64,000 bases of DNA from Gemmiger formicilis (GTDB taxonomy: Bacteria; Bacillota; Clostridia; Oscillospirales; Ruminococcaceae): contig NZ_FUYF01000004.1 in assembly GCF_900167555.1 (NCBI RefSeq), positions 1 to 64,000 on the forward strand, given 5' to 3'. This document shows positions 1 to 8,244 of the stretch, piece after piece; positions within the stretch are counted from its first letter, which is position 1; every line of letters begins with the position of its first letter. Both the position numbers and the translations under genes were made by a program. A model generated the notes under the pieces. It ran no database searches. It saw only the letters and a list, made by a program, of their open reading frames with translations, and had not been told where the DNA came from.

Positions 1-46
1 ACTCTTAATCAGTGGGTCCTGGGTTCGAGTCCCCGATGGTGCACCA
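1..46 (+). tRNA. tRNA-Lys(CUU), 3' part only
   Basis: The window opens in the anticodon loop of a tRNA. CTCTTAA fits a loop with anticodon CUU, followed by the variable region, a T arm (CTGGG, TTCGAGT, CCCCG with one mismatch) and an acceptor strand ending in encoded CCA at 44-46. The 5' half lies before the window. This gene is the attachment site of the element to its right. Confidence 0.8.
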
Positions 47-1517
47 TCTGTCCCATAGACGAACTTTCGAGATCGTCTATGGGAATTTCTTTTACTCCGT
101 TTTGCGTTTTAAGCAGGACGGAGATTTTTTTGTTTTTGCCGTCTGGCGTATCATATAAATATATTGAGTCAACATAGATATTAACAAGGCTTTGGCGGTA
201 TAGGATATTATCTTCGCTGCCATTGCGGATGCGTGTCAGGTAGTTAATTACATCTTCTATGGTGACGCTTTTGCCACTTTGCAGCTTTTCGTGTGCAATA
301 CTGGCTTCAATCTGCTGTTCCTCTGCTTGGCGCTTGGCAAGCTGCGCGGTGAGCACCTCGATAGCTTGTCCTTGCTCTATGGCATGAAGCAAGTTTTCCT
401 GCGCTTTTTTCACTTCTTTTAATCTTTTTTGTAGTGCAGCAAGATTGGAAGATGAATTCGATTTTTTATCCTGCGCAACAATTTCTTTGGCAATGTCAGC
501 AATGGTGGTATCGTTCATCGTACTGCGAATTACTTTAACAACAGCGTTTTCAATCAAATCTTTTCGCACGTTACTTTTGTGGCAAACATTCCCTTTCTTT
601 CGGGCGTTGACACAAGAATAATATTGATAGGGAACACCTGTGTGAGAGTACCCGCTAATACCCGTCATAGGGGCACGGCACTCGCCGCAATATAACTTGG
701 TTGTTAGGATATACTGTTCGTCTGTAGCCTTGGCGCGAGCCGGGGCCTTTTTGTTTTTCTGCATCATTATTTGTGCCTGTTCAAAAAGCTCATCGTCTAT
801 GATTGCGGGAACAATGCCGCGATAATCTTGACCGTGGTAGTGGGCAATGCCGATATATTTGCGGTTGGTTAAGATGCGCCGGATGCTGTTTTTGTTGTAT
901 TCGTTTCCCTTTTGTGTCTTAATACCCTGTTGGTTAAGATAACGGATGATATCGGCCATTGTAGCATTTGCAGCGTACATCGCGTAGATTCTGCGCACAA
1001 TGGGGGCAGTATCCTCATTGATAACATATTTTTTGTCTACGATTTTATAACCGAGTGGAGTTTGACCGCCGAGCGTTGTACCGTTTTCGATACAGATTTT
1101 TTGACCGCGACGGATTTTTTGAGCTAATTCTCGGCTGTAATATTCTGCCATACCTTCTAGTACGGCTTCCATCAACACGCCGCTGGCATCGTCCGATATT
1201 GGCTCCATAGCGGAGATGACTTTCACACCGTTACGCTTTAAGCGCTCCTTGTATATTGCACTGTCATACCGATCACGAGCAAAACGGTCAAGCTGGTACA
1301 CAAGAACGCCGGAAAAGGTTCGCTTAGCGCTGTCGGCAATCATCCGCTGGAACGACGGCCGTTGATCGGTGCGGCCGCTGATAGCACGGTCAATGTATTC
1401 GTTAATAATTTGCAGATTGTTTTGTTCGGCATAACGACGGCAAACTTCTAATTGCCCCTCAATGGATGTTTCTCGTTGGCCTTGATAGGAGTAGCGTGCA
1501 TATATAACGACATTCAT
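9..1517 (-). CDS. Large serine recombinase (integrase of the element)
   Basis: 502 aa. It catalyses site-specific integration and excision through a serine-DNA linkage. The N-terminal resolvase domain starts NVVIYARYS with the nucleophile at Ser10 and keeps the arginine-rich catalytic region (DRAISGRTDQRPSF, YQLDRFARDRYD). A recombinase domain follows, then a zinc-ribbon domain (YCGECRAPM, YYSCVN, CHKSNV) and a C-terminal coiled coil around residues 365-410, as in phage and ICE large serine integrases. Its start has an AAAGGA ribosome site and overlaps the stop of the upstream gene by ATGA. The last dozen codons, ending HHRGLEPRTH, are antisense to the tRNA-Lys 3' end, so integration supplies the C terminus. 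Confidence 0.93.
   Translation of the reverse strand: MNVVIYARYSYQGQRETSIEGQLEVCRRYAEQNNLQIINEYIDRAISGRTDQRPSFQRMIADSAKRTFSGVLVYQLDRFARDRYDSAIYKERLKRNGVKVISAMEPISDDASGVLMEAVLEGMAEYYSRELAQKIRRGQKICIENGTTLGGQTPLGYKIVDKKYVINEDTAPIVRRIYAMYAANATMADIIRYLNQQGIKTQKGNEYNKNSIRRILTNRKYIGIAHYHGQDYRGIVPAIIDDELFEQAQIMMQKNKKAPARAKATDEQYILTTKLYCGECRAPMTGISGYSHTGVPYQYYSCVNARKKGNVCHKSNVRKDLIENAVVKVIRSTMNDTTIADIAKEIVAQDKKSNSSSNLAALQKRLKEVKKAQENLLHAIEQGQAIEVLTAQLAKRQAEEQQIEASIAHEKLQSGKSVTIEDVINYLTRIRNGSEDNILYRQSLVNIYVDSIYLYDTPDGKNKKISVLLKTQNGVKEIPIDDLESSSMGQMVHHRGLEPRTH
37..46. other. Left attachment site core
   Basis: TGGTGCACCA, the end of the tRNA-Lys acceptor strand plus CCA. It is repeated exactly at the proposed right end of the element. 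Confidence 0.65.
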
Positions 1518-2557
1518 TTTTTGGGCAATCCTTTCGTTTGATTTTCCCAGAGCTCGTTTAATTTTTGGTCAAGGACAGCTGGCTTCCAAGTGGCTGTTTT
1601 GGCGGTTGCATAAATTGCTCTTGCGTTGCTATACCAGTTATCATAAGCAGTTGGCCAATCGTATTCATTGGCCATTTTATTGTTGCGTTTTCGGGCACGT
1701 GTCCATACTCTTAATAAGGTGTCTTTGTCGCCTAATAGAATGGTATCACGTAATTTTTTGAACTGCGTTGCGTGTTCGCTGCAGCAGCAGATGGCATCTT
1801 TTCTGCTTCTTGTTGTGAATTTTCCGCAAACCGGGCAAATCAAAAGATTGCTTTTGTCTGCATTTTTTAAGTACAGTACAAGGAGTAGATAGATAAAATC
1901 GTCAAAATAGTTTATTTCGTATTGAAAAGAAAGATCAATTGGTGAAAAGCTAAATGCGAACTGTCTTGTGCCAAAATCAGAAAGGTTAGTAATAAGCAGA
2001 TTTTTGAATTTTGCAACACCTTGATTGCTTTTGGGGCTACCATGCAGATAAGGAATTTCTTCATATTTGACCGGAATCTCAAAGGCTCTATGAAGTTGTA
2101 ATACCCAGTAGGTGTAAAAAATATCGTCTACAAAAGATAGAAAGTATTGGTAATCGTCTTCTGAGAGTTCTTTCAGTTCCGGGAAAAACTTTATAAAAGA
2201 AAGGCTGCCCAAAATTTTTTTAAAATTTTCTTGACAGGAAGAGTGACGCATTGTCAGGTCTGACTTGTAGCAAGATGCAAGATATCTGATTTTGTCACCT
2301 AAATCCGAAAAGGTGTCAAGTACATTGATAGAATCCGCAACGAGTAGTTCGCCAGTTACAGTACCCGGGAGGGATGCAGATACCGTATTGGCTACAGGAT
2401 TTTTTTTCAGTACCTGCTTAATCGTAGCTGCAAGTATAGGCATCTGGTCTTGGTATGCCGTACAGATTTCCGTAAAAATCGCATCAATAGTGGTATCCAG
2501 TGGGTGCATATCGTCTGCAATTAAGGTAATGTGCAGGCCGTTAGATTGCAAAATCAT
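1514..2557 (-). CDS. Element protein with C-terminal Cys cluster, unknown function
   Basis: 347 aa. The start at 2557 is chosen because GGGAGTG lies just upstream and a good promoter sits at 2604-2632; the longer reading frame would begin in that promoter. The N-terminal 230 residues are not recognisable. A C-terminal motif CPVCGKF followed by CCCSEHA suggests a small zinc-binding site, as in short Cys-cluster domains of the DUF6076 kind (tentative). The stop overlaps the recombinase start by four bases, so the two are probably translationally coupled. It may regulate or assist integration, but the sequence does not prove it. Confidence 0.7.
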   Translation of the reverse strand: MILQSNGLHITLIADDMHPLDTTIDAIFTEICTAYQDQMPILAATIKQVLKKNPVANTVSASLPGTVTGELLVADSINVLDTFSDLGDKIRYLASCYKSDLTMRHSSCQENFKKILGSLSFIKFFPELKELSEDDYQYFLSFVDDIFYTYWVLQLHRAFEIPVKYEEIPYLHGSPKSNQGVAKFKNLLITNLSDFGTRQFAFSFSPIDLSFQYEINYFDDFIYLLLVLYLKNADKSNLLICPVCGKFTTRSRKDAICCCSEHATQFKKLRDTILLGDKDTLLRVWTRARKRNNKMANEYDWPTAYDNWYSNARAIYATAKTATWKPAVLDQKLNELWENQTKGLPKK

Positions 2558-2603
2558 ATTTATATCACTCCCAGCATAGTTGGCACATAATCGCTCTATA
2601 TAC

Positions 2604-2632
2604 ATTATATAATAGAGGCTTTTTATAATCAA
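2604..2632 (-). promoter_or_regulatory. Promoter of the recombinase operon
   Basis: On the minus strand TTGATT (2632-2627) and TATAAT (2609-2604) are separated by 17 bp, directed at the gene starting at 2557 and the recombinase behind it. Confidence 0.75.
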
Positions 2633-2702
2633 TAGGTGGACACAAAATAAAACATAAAAATAGCGCTAAAATGTGGGCGCTGCAATATTGCTCCTTTCTT
2701 GG

Positions 2703-2750
2703 TATAATATAAGTGTAGACAAAAAATAAATAACAAAAACAAGTCTACAA
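2703..2750 (+). promoter_or_regulatory. -10 element and dyad upstream of the replication genes
   Basis: TATAAT lies at 2703-2708, facing right and divergent from the recombinase promoter. Its -35 is weak. Just downstream TGTAGAC and GTCTACA form inverted arms around an A-rich spacer of about 23 bp, a possible operator or leader hairpin. Confidence 0.5.
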
Positions 2751-2766
2751 GAAGGGCGGCGAGCGA

Positions 2767-2904
2767 ATGGATGATGCAGTGGTGTACTCGCATGAGCAAA
2801 ACAGATTGTTTGCGGCATGCATCTACTCCAGCGTAATGGAAGCACTGCGGGCAGAGTCCACAGAGAGCGCCGCCGAAAACGAAACAGCGGCAAAAACCGC
2901 ATAA
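2767..2904 (+). CDS. Small ORF, 45 aa, unknown
   Basis: A short reading frame beginning MDDAVVYSHEQNRLF and ending in an Ala/Glu/Thr-rich tail (ESAAENETAAKTA). It is the first frame behind the rightward promoter and ends 17 bases before the next gene. A G-rich stretch (GAAGGGCGGCGAG) serves as a possible ribosome site. I do not recognise a family. It may be a small regulator or only a leader ORF. Confidence 0.4.
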   Translation: MDDAVVYSHEQNRLFAACIYSSVMEALRAESTESAAENETAAKTA

Positions 2905-2921
2905 TGAAAAGGAGAACAACT

Positions 2922-3179
2922 ATGAAACTGATTGGTTATCGCGAGGCTAATTTTCGCCCGGACAATGGCAAGGGTGAGGAAATCAAGGGTTACATGATTT
3001 ATCTCGGCAATGAGATTGATCCTCGCCGTGGCGGCGGTATGGAAGCTGAACGCCAGTATCTGACGCAGAGCAAGATTGACCGCGAGGGCATCTCTCTGCC
3101 GGAGCTGTGCGGCAAGGATGTCAATGTCTATTACAACCGCTATGGTAAGATTGCCAGCATCCGTCCCATGGACGATTGA
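2922..3179 (+). CDS. Small plasmid-type protein, possible ssDNA-binding helper
   Basis: 85 aa, start fixed by AAAAGGAG eight bases upstream. The sequence begins MKLIGYREANFRPDNGKG and ends with a short beta-rich region GKDVNVYYNRYGKIASI. Position directly before the origin-like region and rep is where small helix-destabilising or ssDNA-binding proteins of rolling-circle elements often lie; that role is inference only. No membrane segment or DNA-binding helix is evident. Confidence 0.65.
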   Translation: MKLIGYREANFRPDNGKGEEIKGYMIYLGNEIDPRRGGGMEAERQYLTQSKIDREGISLPELCGKDVNVYYNRYGKIASIRPMDD

Positions 3180-3186
3180 GGCAACA

Positions 3187-3320
3187 CCACACCGATTGTG
3201 GTAGCACTCACAAATCAATCGCATAGGCTGGAAAAAGCCCTAACCAATGGGATTTTACCCCATCAGGAGGGCTTGTCCTGATGGGGTGTCAACAGGCTAT
3301 ATTGTGGTAGGTTTGTGGTA
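3187..3320 (+). other. Candidate replication origin / nick region
   Basis: Between the small gene and rep are three copies of TTGTGGTA at 3196, 3302 and 3313, plus a perfect 11-bp hairpin (CCCCATCAGGA at 3258-3268, complement at 3276-3286) with a 7-nt loop. Iterons plus a hairpin before rep fit a rolling-circle double-strand origin. The hairpin could instead be a terminator, although no T-run follows. Confidence 0.5.
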
Positions 3321-3371
3321 AGGCTATCGAGAGAGGGGATGTGAAATATAAATCTCCGCAAATGTGAAATT

Positions 3372-4544
3372 GTGCAGCAGATACAGTATCTGCCGGGCTA
3401 TCCAGACAACTGGCGCCAAGAGATGGAACATAAGCTGGACAATCACCCCAACGTGGAAAAATGGGCGTACATTCCTCATGACAGTGATGTGGATGAGGAT
3501 GGTAAGCCAGTTGCACCACATATCCATCTTGTGCTCGGACTCAATGAGTCATTGAACACCAGCACCATCGGCAATATTATTGGTGTGCCGCAGCAATATG
3601 TATCACCAATCAAGCAGAAAATCAAAGCAGGGCGCTCCTATCGTGCAGATATAGGCGGCGCTCTGCTATATCTGACGCACCGCAATGCTCCGGAAAAGCA
3701 CCAGTACAGCGATGATCAAGTTGTCGCAAAAGCTGGCTACGACTGGATAGCAGAGCGGGCCAAAAGCGAAAAGGCACAAGAGGCCAATAAATCATTTCAG
3801 AAAGCGATTGAGGGTATCAAGGCAGGAAAAATTCGCCGCTACAATTTGACGGATTATGTGTCGATGGATAACTACATCGATAACAAAACTGAGTACGAAA
3901 GGGCTTTTGAGTATCGCGAAAACTCGTTGAAAAATAAGACCAACCGCAAGATAAGCGTCATCTACATTGAGGGTGATGCGGGCTCTGGCAAAACAACGCT
4001 TGCGAAAAAGCTATGCGAGGATAAAGGGTTAAGCTATTGCCTATCCGGCAGTAGCCGCGACCCGGTGCAGGACTATAACGGGCAGGATGCATTGATACTG
4101 GACGATTTTCGTCCCGGGATTATGCCACTGTCCGATGTACTCAAAATGCTGGACAACAACTCGGCGTCCTCTGTATCGGCAAGGTATCATGACCGTTGGC
4201 TGGAGGTATCGCTTATTATCATAACAAGCGTGCTTACCATCGACGATTTTTACGCTGCCGTTGCTGATAACAAAGAGCCAATAGCACAGCTTAAGCGACG
4301 CTGTAAAAAGTTGATACATCTGACTCGCCATACGATGGATATCTATGCATACCGTGCCGCAACACAGGAGTATGCACTGATTGGCTCCGGGCCTAATCCA
4401 GTGGCAGCAATGTATGCGGATGTGACCGATGACAGCGAGGACGATTTGAAGGATTTTTGCCGCTCATTGGGCATAGAGTACAAGCCGGAGGGACTACCCT
4501 CGGATTATGTAATCCAAGATGAGCAGAAATCTTTGTTTAAATGA
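3372..4544 (+). CDS. Rolling-circle Rep with P-loop ATPase domain
   Basis: About 390 aa. The N-terminal half resembles plasmid Rep_2-type HUH endonucleases: YLPGYPDNW near the start, the metal-binding PHIHLVLGL, and YLTHRNAPEKHQYS carrying the candidate nucleophile region. The C-terminal half has a Walker A (GDAGSGKTTLAKK, about residue 205) and an acidic Walker B-like LILDDF, as in Reps with a helicase domain. It would nick the element origin and unwind it for rolling-circle replication or transfer. The start is uncertain: GTG at 3372 lacks a ribosome site, while GAGAGGGG abuts an in-frame ATG at 3339 followed at once by TGA. Confidence 0.82.
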   Translation: MQQIQYLPGYPDNWRQEMEHKLDNHPNVEKWAYIPHDSDVDEDGKPVAPHIHLVLGLNESLNTSTIGNIIGVPQQYVSPIKQKIKAGRSYRADIGGALLYLTHRNAPEKHQYSDDQVVAKAGYDWIAERAKSEKAQEANKSFQKAIEGIKAGKIRRYNLTDYVSMDNYIDNKTEYERAFEYRENSLKNKTNRKISVIYIEGDAGSGKTTLAKKLCEDKGLSYCLSGSSRDPVQDYNGQDALILDDFRPGIMPLSDVLKMLDNNSASSVSARYHDRWLEVSLIIITSVLTIDDFYAAVADNKEPIAQLKRRCKKLIHLTRHTMDIYAYRAATQEYALIGSGPNPVAAMYADVTDDSEDDLKDFCRSLGIEYKPEGLPSDYVIQDEQKSLFK

Positions 4545-4559
4545 CGAAAGGGAAATTCT

Positions 4560-4799
4560 ATGAAAGCAACACTGAATGGTATTGTATATGATACCGATAC
4601 CGCAGAGCGGCTGGCAGATGTCACACACATACTTGACCTGTTTGCAGATGGCGCACGTCAGTATGTGCAATCTGTATACAAAAACTGCGATGGCAGATAT
4701 TTCCTGCGGGTGGAAACATCGGACGATGACTATGTTGTGCCGCTGACGGGAGCAGAAGCGGATGCTTACTTGTATAAATACGGGAGAAAAAGAATATGA
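4560..4799 (+). CDS. Hypothetical element protein, 79 aa
   Basis: Starts with MKATLNGIVYDTDTAERLAD behind AAAGGGAAA. It is acidic, with no membrane segment, and resembles the small proteins that accompany Rep and FtsK-like genes on integrative elements, with a predicted beta-alpha-beta feel (YKNCDGRYFLRVETSDDDYVVPL). Its stop overlaps the next start by ATGA, so it is co-translated with the translocase. Function unknown. Confidence 0.7.
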   Translation: MKATLNGIVYDTDTAERLADVTHILDLFADGARQYVQSVYKNCDGRYFLRVETSDDDYVVPLTGAEADAYLYKYGRKRI

Positions 4800-6232
4800 A
4801 CGCAACTAAAAACGAACTGCAGCACAACACGATGCTGCATTATTACATTGGTACGACCGTCAATGGGGCAAAAGGCATTGCGCATACGGTCAAGGCCAAT
4901 CCGCTGTGGATTGTTGCAATGCTTGTTATGGCTTGGCTGGCATACAGTGTGCAGGATATGCGGGCAACCGAGTCAATGGGCAGCATCGGCCATCTGATGA
5001 CTGTGCTGCAAAGCGTTGAGATGCTTGCTGTGGCAGCAATCGCATTGGTCGTTGTATGCTACCGCATAGGCAGTGTGACCGGGGCAAAACAGATGTACCA
5101 AGATCTTTTACGCGGCGGCATTGTCAATTCGGCCGGTGAAGCGCCACTGCTTGTTGAGAGAAAACGCATTGACGGAGAGCAGGAAAATTGTCTGTTAACG
5201 TTCAAAATCAAGGGATTGCCGCTGGAACGATGGAAAGACCTATCGCCAACGATTGCGGCATCGCTTGGTGTCTATGTTGTAGAAATCAAAGAGGGCGCAG
5301 AGCCATACACCTACACGGTGCATACCGTTGCCAACGATGCATTACCTACGCGGATTGACTGGTCGCCCAGCATTATCCCGGATAGGTCGACCAAATTTGC
5401 GCTGGGCGAGGCCGTGACCGGCACAGTGTATGCGGATATCCAAAATGACCCCGGCATCCTGACGGCAAGTGCAACAGGCGGCGGTAAAACGATGGAAACC
5501 AAAGGCATTGCAGCACAGGCATTATATCGTGACTACATCCTGATTGTGGCCGACTATAAGTATGTGGAGTACGGCGGCATCTGGGGCAGCAAGGGCACAT
5601 ATATCGTGCACGACGACGAAAATCTGCTGTGGGTTATGCAGCGCCTGATCGAGCGCTTACATGATCGCCGCGATTGGCTGGCAGAACACGATTGCCGCAA
5701 CATCGATGACTACAACGAGCGTTACCCGGATAATAAGCTGCGCCGGGTGATGCTGTTGATTGATGAGGCTGCGATTGCACTGGACACAAGGACGCAAAAT
5801 AAGGCTAAAAAGGCAGCAAGGCAGGAAATTGTCGAAGCAATCAATGAGCTGGCCTGTACAGGACGTTTTGTCGGATTCTCTTTTCTTATCAGTTTGCAGC
5901 GCCCGTCTGCAGAGGTGCTTTCTGGCGAACTGCGCAACAATCTGACGATTCGGCTGGTTGGCAAATCTGACGCAAATCTATCTATGTTGGCGCTGGATAA
6001 CGCTGATGCTGCAAAGCTGATTCCCAGTGATACGCCGGGACGCTTTTTGACGAGTAACGGCGAGATTTTGCAGGGGTATTACTTCGAGGACACCATGCTG
6101 CGCAATCTGCCCGATAAAAAATCTCCGGCGTGGGAATTTTTGATGAACGGTGAAAATTTGTATCATCAAATGACTATGCAGGAACTTGAAGAAAAGAACA
6201 AAACAAAAGGAGAAGACAAAAATGAGCAGTAA
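4796..6232 (+). CDS. FtsK/HerA-type DNA translocase (Tra-like)
   Basis: 478 aa. Two N-terminal membrane helices (about residues 37-55 and 74-94) are followed by a RecA-like motor domain with Walker A ATGGGKTMETKG (about residue 227) and Walker B RRVMLLIDEAA (about 318). FtsK/SpoIIIE-type pumps move DNA across membranes; in AICEs a single such protein transfers double-stranded DNA between cells, and in ICEs related TcpA proteins couple DNA to secretion. No secretion genes follow, which favours the first role or use of a helper element. It sits in a tightly packed operon with Rep upstream. Confidence 0.82.
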   Translation: MNATKNELQHNTMLHYYIGTTVNGAKGIAHTVKANPLWIVAMLVMAWLAYSVQDMRATESMGSIGHLMTVLQSVEMLAVAAIALVVVCYRIGSVTGAKQMYQDLLRGGIVNSAGEAPLLVERKRIDGEQENCLLTFKIKGLPLERWKDLSPTIAASLGVYVVEIKEGAEPYTYTVHTVANDALPTRIDWSPSIIPDRSTKFALGEAVTGTVYADIQNDPGILTASATGGGKTMETKGIAAQALYRDYILIVADYKYVEYGGIWGSKGTYIVHDDENLLWVMQRLIERLHDRRDWLAEHDCRNIDDYNERYPDNKLRRVMLLIDEAAIALDTRTQNKAKKAARQEIVEAINELACTGRFVGFSFLISLQRPSAEVLSGELRNNLTIRLVGKSDANLSMLALDNADAAKLIPSDTPGRFLTSNGEILQGYYFEDTMLRNLPDKKSPAWEFLMNGENLYHQMTMQELEEKNKTKGEDKNEQ

Positions 6233-6620
6233 ATCCAAAACTCTTTCGGCGGTGGGGTATGCATCTGCAGATATATTTCTGCAGGTCATCCGCGAGAATA
6301 TGACCCCCAAAATGGTTGCAGAGGCGCAGGAACTGAGTAAGAATACGGATGGCTTGGCGCTTGTTTACACTATCTCTCGTGAGGACATTGATGGTGCCGG
6401 TGTATGGCGAGAGGAAAAGGTCTATCAGTACCGCAATAGTGATGGGGGCAAATGCATTCTTATGATCGGCAGCGGCGGAGAGCACACAGTGTGGCATATT
6501 GCTACAGCGGATGGCTACCAGCCGGGCTCTGGCTGTTTGCTCATGACTGTGCAAGAGAGCCTTTTTTACAAAACAACAGTTTTCAAACTGCGTACAGATG
6601 ATCCGTTTATATGGGGGTGA
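6222..6620 (+). CDS. Hypothetical element protein, 132 aa
   Basis: The start at 6222 (MSSKSKTLSAVGY) follows AAAGGAGAAG and overlaps the translocase end by 11 bases. The protein has no membrane segment. Its second half is beta-rich with many aromatic and glycine residues (VYQYRNSDGGKCILMIGSGG). I do not recognise a family. It is transcribed with rep, the translocase and the helicase. Confidence 0.65.
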   Translation: MSSKSKTLSAVGYASADIFLQVIRENMTPKMVAEAQELSKNTDGLALVYTISREDIDGAGVWREEKVYQYRNSDGGKCILMIGSGGEHTVWHIATADGYQPGSGCLLMTVQESLFYKTTVFKLRTDDPFIWG

Positions 6621-6624
6621 TAAA

Positions 6625-8244
6625 ATGATAACGAATAACAAAGGCTCGCCCGTGCCGCCTTTGCGCGACTACCAGCAAGAAGCGCTTGCTCGTATGCAAC
6701 ACTATGAGGGGCGTGCTGCGCTTCTGGTGCTGGCAACAGGGCTGGGTAAGACACGGATTTTCACGGAGTTTCTCCGCTGGGAAGTCAACGAAAACGACCA
6801 TCATTGCCTGATTCTTTCCCACCGGGAGGAACTGGTACACCAACCATTAACCTACTTACAAGACCTTACTTGCGGTGTCGAGCTTGCCGATAAGCGTGCA
6901 AACCATGAGCCGATTATTAGTGCCTCGGTGCAGTCGCTTGTAAGCCGCCTTGACAAATACAATCCGCGCGAGATTGATACAATCATCGTGGATGAAGCAC
7001 ACCATGCAGCAGCACCTACATATCGCCGGATACTGGATTATTTTCAAAACGCGCAGATTTTTGGCTTTTCTGCAACCCCGCATAGGGGAGATGGCGTTGG
7101 TCTTGGCTGCGTTTTTGAGGATATCATCTATGATAAGGATGTGCTGTGGGCAATAAAAAACAACTACCTTGCGCCGATTAAGTGCCGTCAGGTTAACCTG
7201 AAATACGACATGGGCAAGGTTAAAATCCGTGAGGACACCAACGACTACGACCAGACAGCAGTTGCCCGTGTAATGTCCGGTACGGCGGCAGGCGTTGTGG
7301 AAGCATACAACAAATACGCAAAAGGCCCGACGATTATTTTTGCGGCGAGTCTTGATGAAGTGCGCGACATAACGCATCTTATTAACAAACAAAGCAACAG
7401 CAAGATTGCAGCTGCGGTAACGGCTGCCACACCAGACCGGGACAGACTGCTTGAGGCATATACGCTTGGTCTTATCAAGGTGCTTGTTAACTACTCCATT
7501 TTTACTGAGGGCACAGATTTGCCCGCAACGGAAACAATTATCATAGCACGGCCAATTGCACCGACCAATGTAGGCTTATACGCACAGATTGTAGGGCGCG
7601 GGCTTCGGCCTTATCCGGGCAAACCGTGCTGCAATGTGATAGACTGCGTGGGAATCAGCGACTATCCAATCTGCACGGCAGCAACATTGATCGGGGATGA
7701 ACCTAAAGAACCCCAACCGCAAAAAGCAAAGCAGGAACAAATGGCGGACAGTGAAGAACAGATTGAGGTATTGCCCGCTGAAAAAATCCCTGATACATGG
7801 ATAAAAAAAGAACGCGAGGTGGATGTAATGGATGTTGGCATGGGAGCTGATATGCACGATGTTGCATGGATACCGCTTACAACTGGCGGCTATTTGCTGC
7901 CGATTCCGGGTGTGACCTACAAAATCAGCAAGCCATTGACAGATGGAACGGTTTTTCTGTACAAAAACAAGAAATCTGCCAAAAGCCCGATGCCTCTGCA
8001 GTTCATTTTTGACTGGGTGTATCAGGATCTCCGGCAGAAACACGCCAACGCAAAATATATCTGGTGCAAGTCAGAGCGCAAGCGCTGGGACAACCAGCCA
8101 ATCACGCGCGAGCAGGTAACGCTTATCAAAAAACTTGCACCTGATTACAAAATCAACACCAAAAAGACAACACGCGGGGATGCTTCCGCTATCATTCAAA
8201 ATCTGTTGTATATTCGGCAGGCAGGTGATAGCAATGCCTCGTAG
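6625..8244 (+). CDS. DEAD/DEAH-box superfamily 2 helicase
   Basis: 539 aa from the ATG at 6625 (GGGGGTG upstream; an ATG nine codons earlier lacks spacing). Motifs in order: Q-like LRDYQQEAL, Walker A LATGLGKTRI, DEAH box IIVDEAHHAA, motif III FSATPHRGDG, and motif VI QIVGRGLRPYPGK. This is the UvrB/ResIII-like SF2 helicase pattern, using ATP to translocate on nucleic acid. The C-terminal 150 residues are unrecognised and may bind DNA. On this element it could assist replication or act as a defence or anti-defence factor. Its end overlaps the transposase start by 11 bases. Confidence 0.85.
   Translation: MITNNKGSPVPPLRDYQQEALARMQHYEGRAALLVLATGLGKTRIFTEFLRWEVNENDHHCLILSHREELVHQPLTYLQDLTCGVELADKRANHEPIISASVQSLVSRLDKYNPREIDTIIVDEAHHAAAPTYRRILDYFQNAQIFGFSATPHRGDGVGLGCVFEDIIYDKDVLWAIKNNYLAPIKCRQVNLKYDMGKVKIREDTNDYDQTAVARVMSGTAAGVVEAYNKYAKGPTIIFAASLDEVRDITHLINKQSNSKIAAAVTAATPDRDRLLEAYTLGLIKVLVNYSIFTEGTDLPATETIIIARPIAPTNVGLYAQIVGRGLRPYPGKPCCNVIDCVGISDYPICTAATLIGDEPKEPQPQKAKQEQMADSEEQIEVLPAEKIPDTWIKKEREVDVMDVGMGADMHDVAWIPLTTGGYLLPIPGVTYKISKPLTDGTVFLYKNKKSAKSPMPLQFIFDWVYQDLRQKHANAKYIWCKSERKRWDNQPITREQVTLIKKLAPDYKINTKKTTRGDASAIIQNLLYIRQAGDSNAS

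Noticed and set aside
2629-2919. Hydrophobic minus-strand frames near the recombinase promoter
   Set aside because: They cover two promoters and a better plus-strand small ORF, and have no ribosome site; the hydrophobic translation reflects AT-rich DNA.
3339-3344. TGA readthrough or recoding at ATG-TGA before rep
   Set aside because: There is no selenocysteine-type hairpin and other genes use TGA as stop; an alternative start is simpler.
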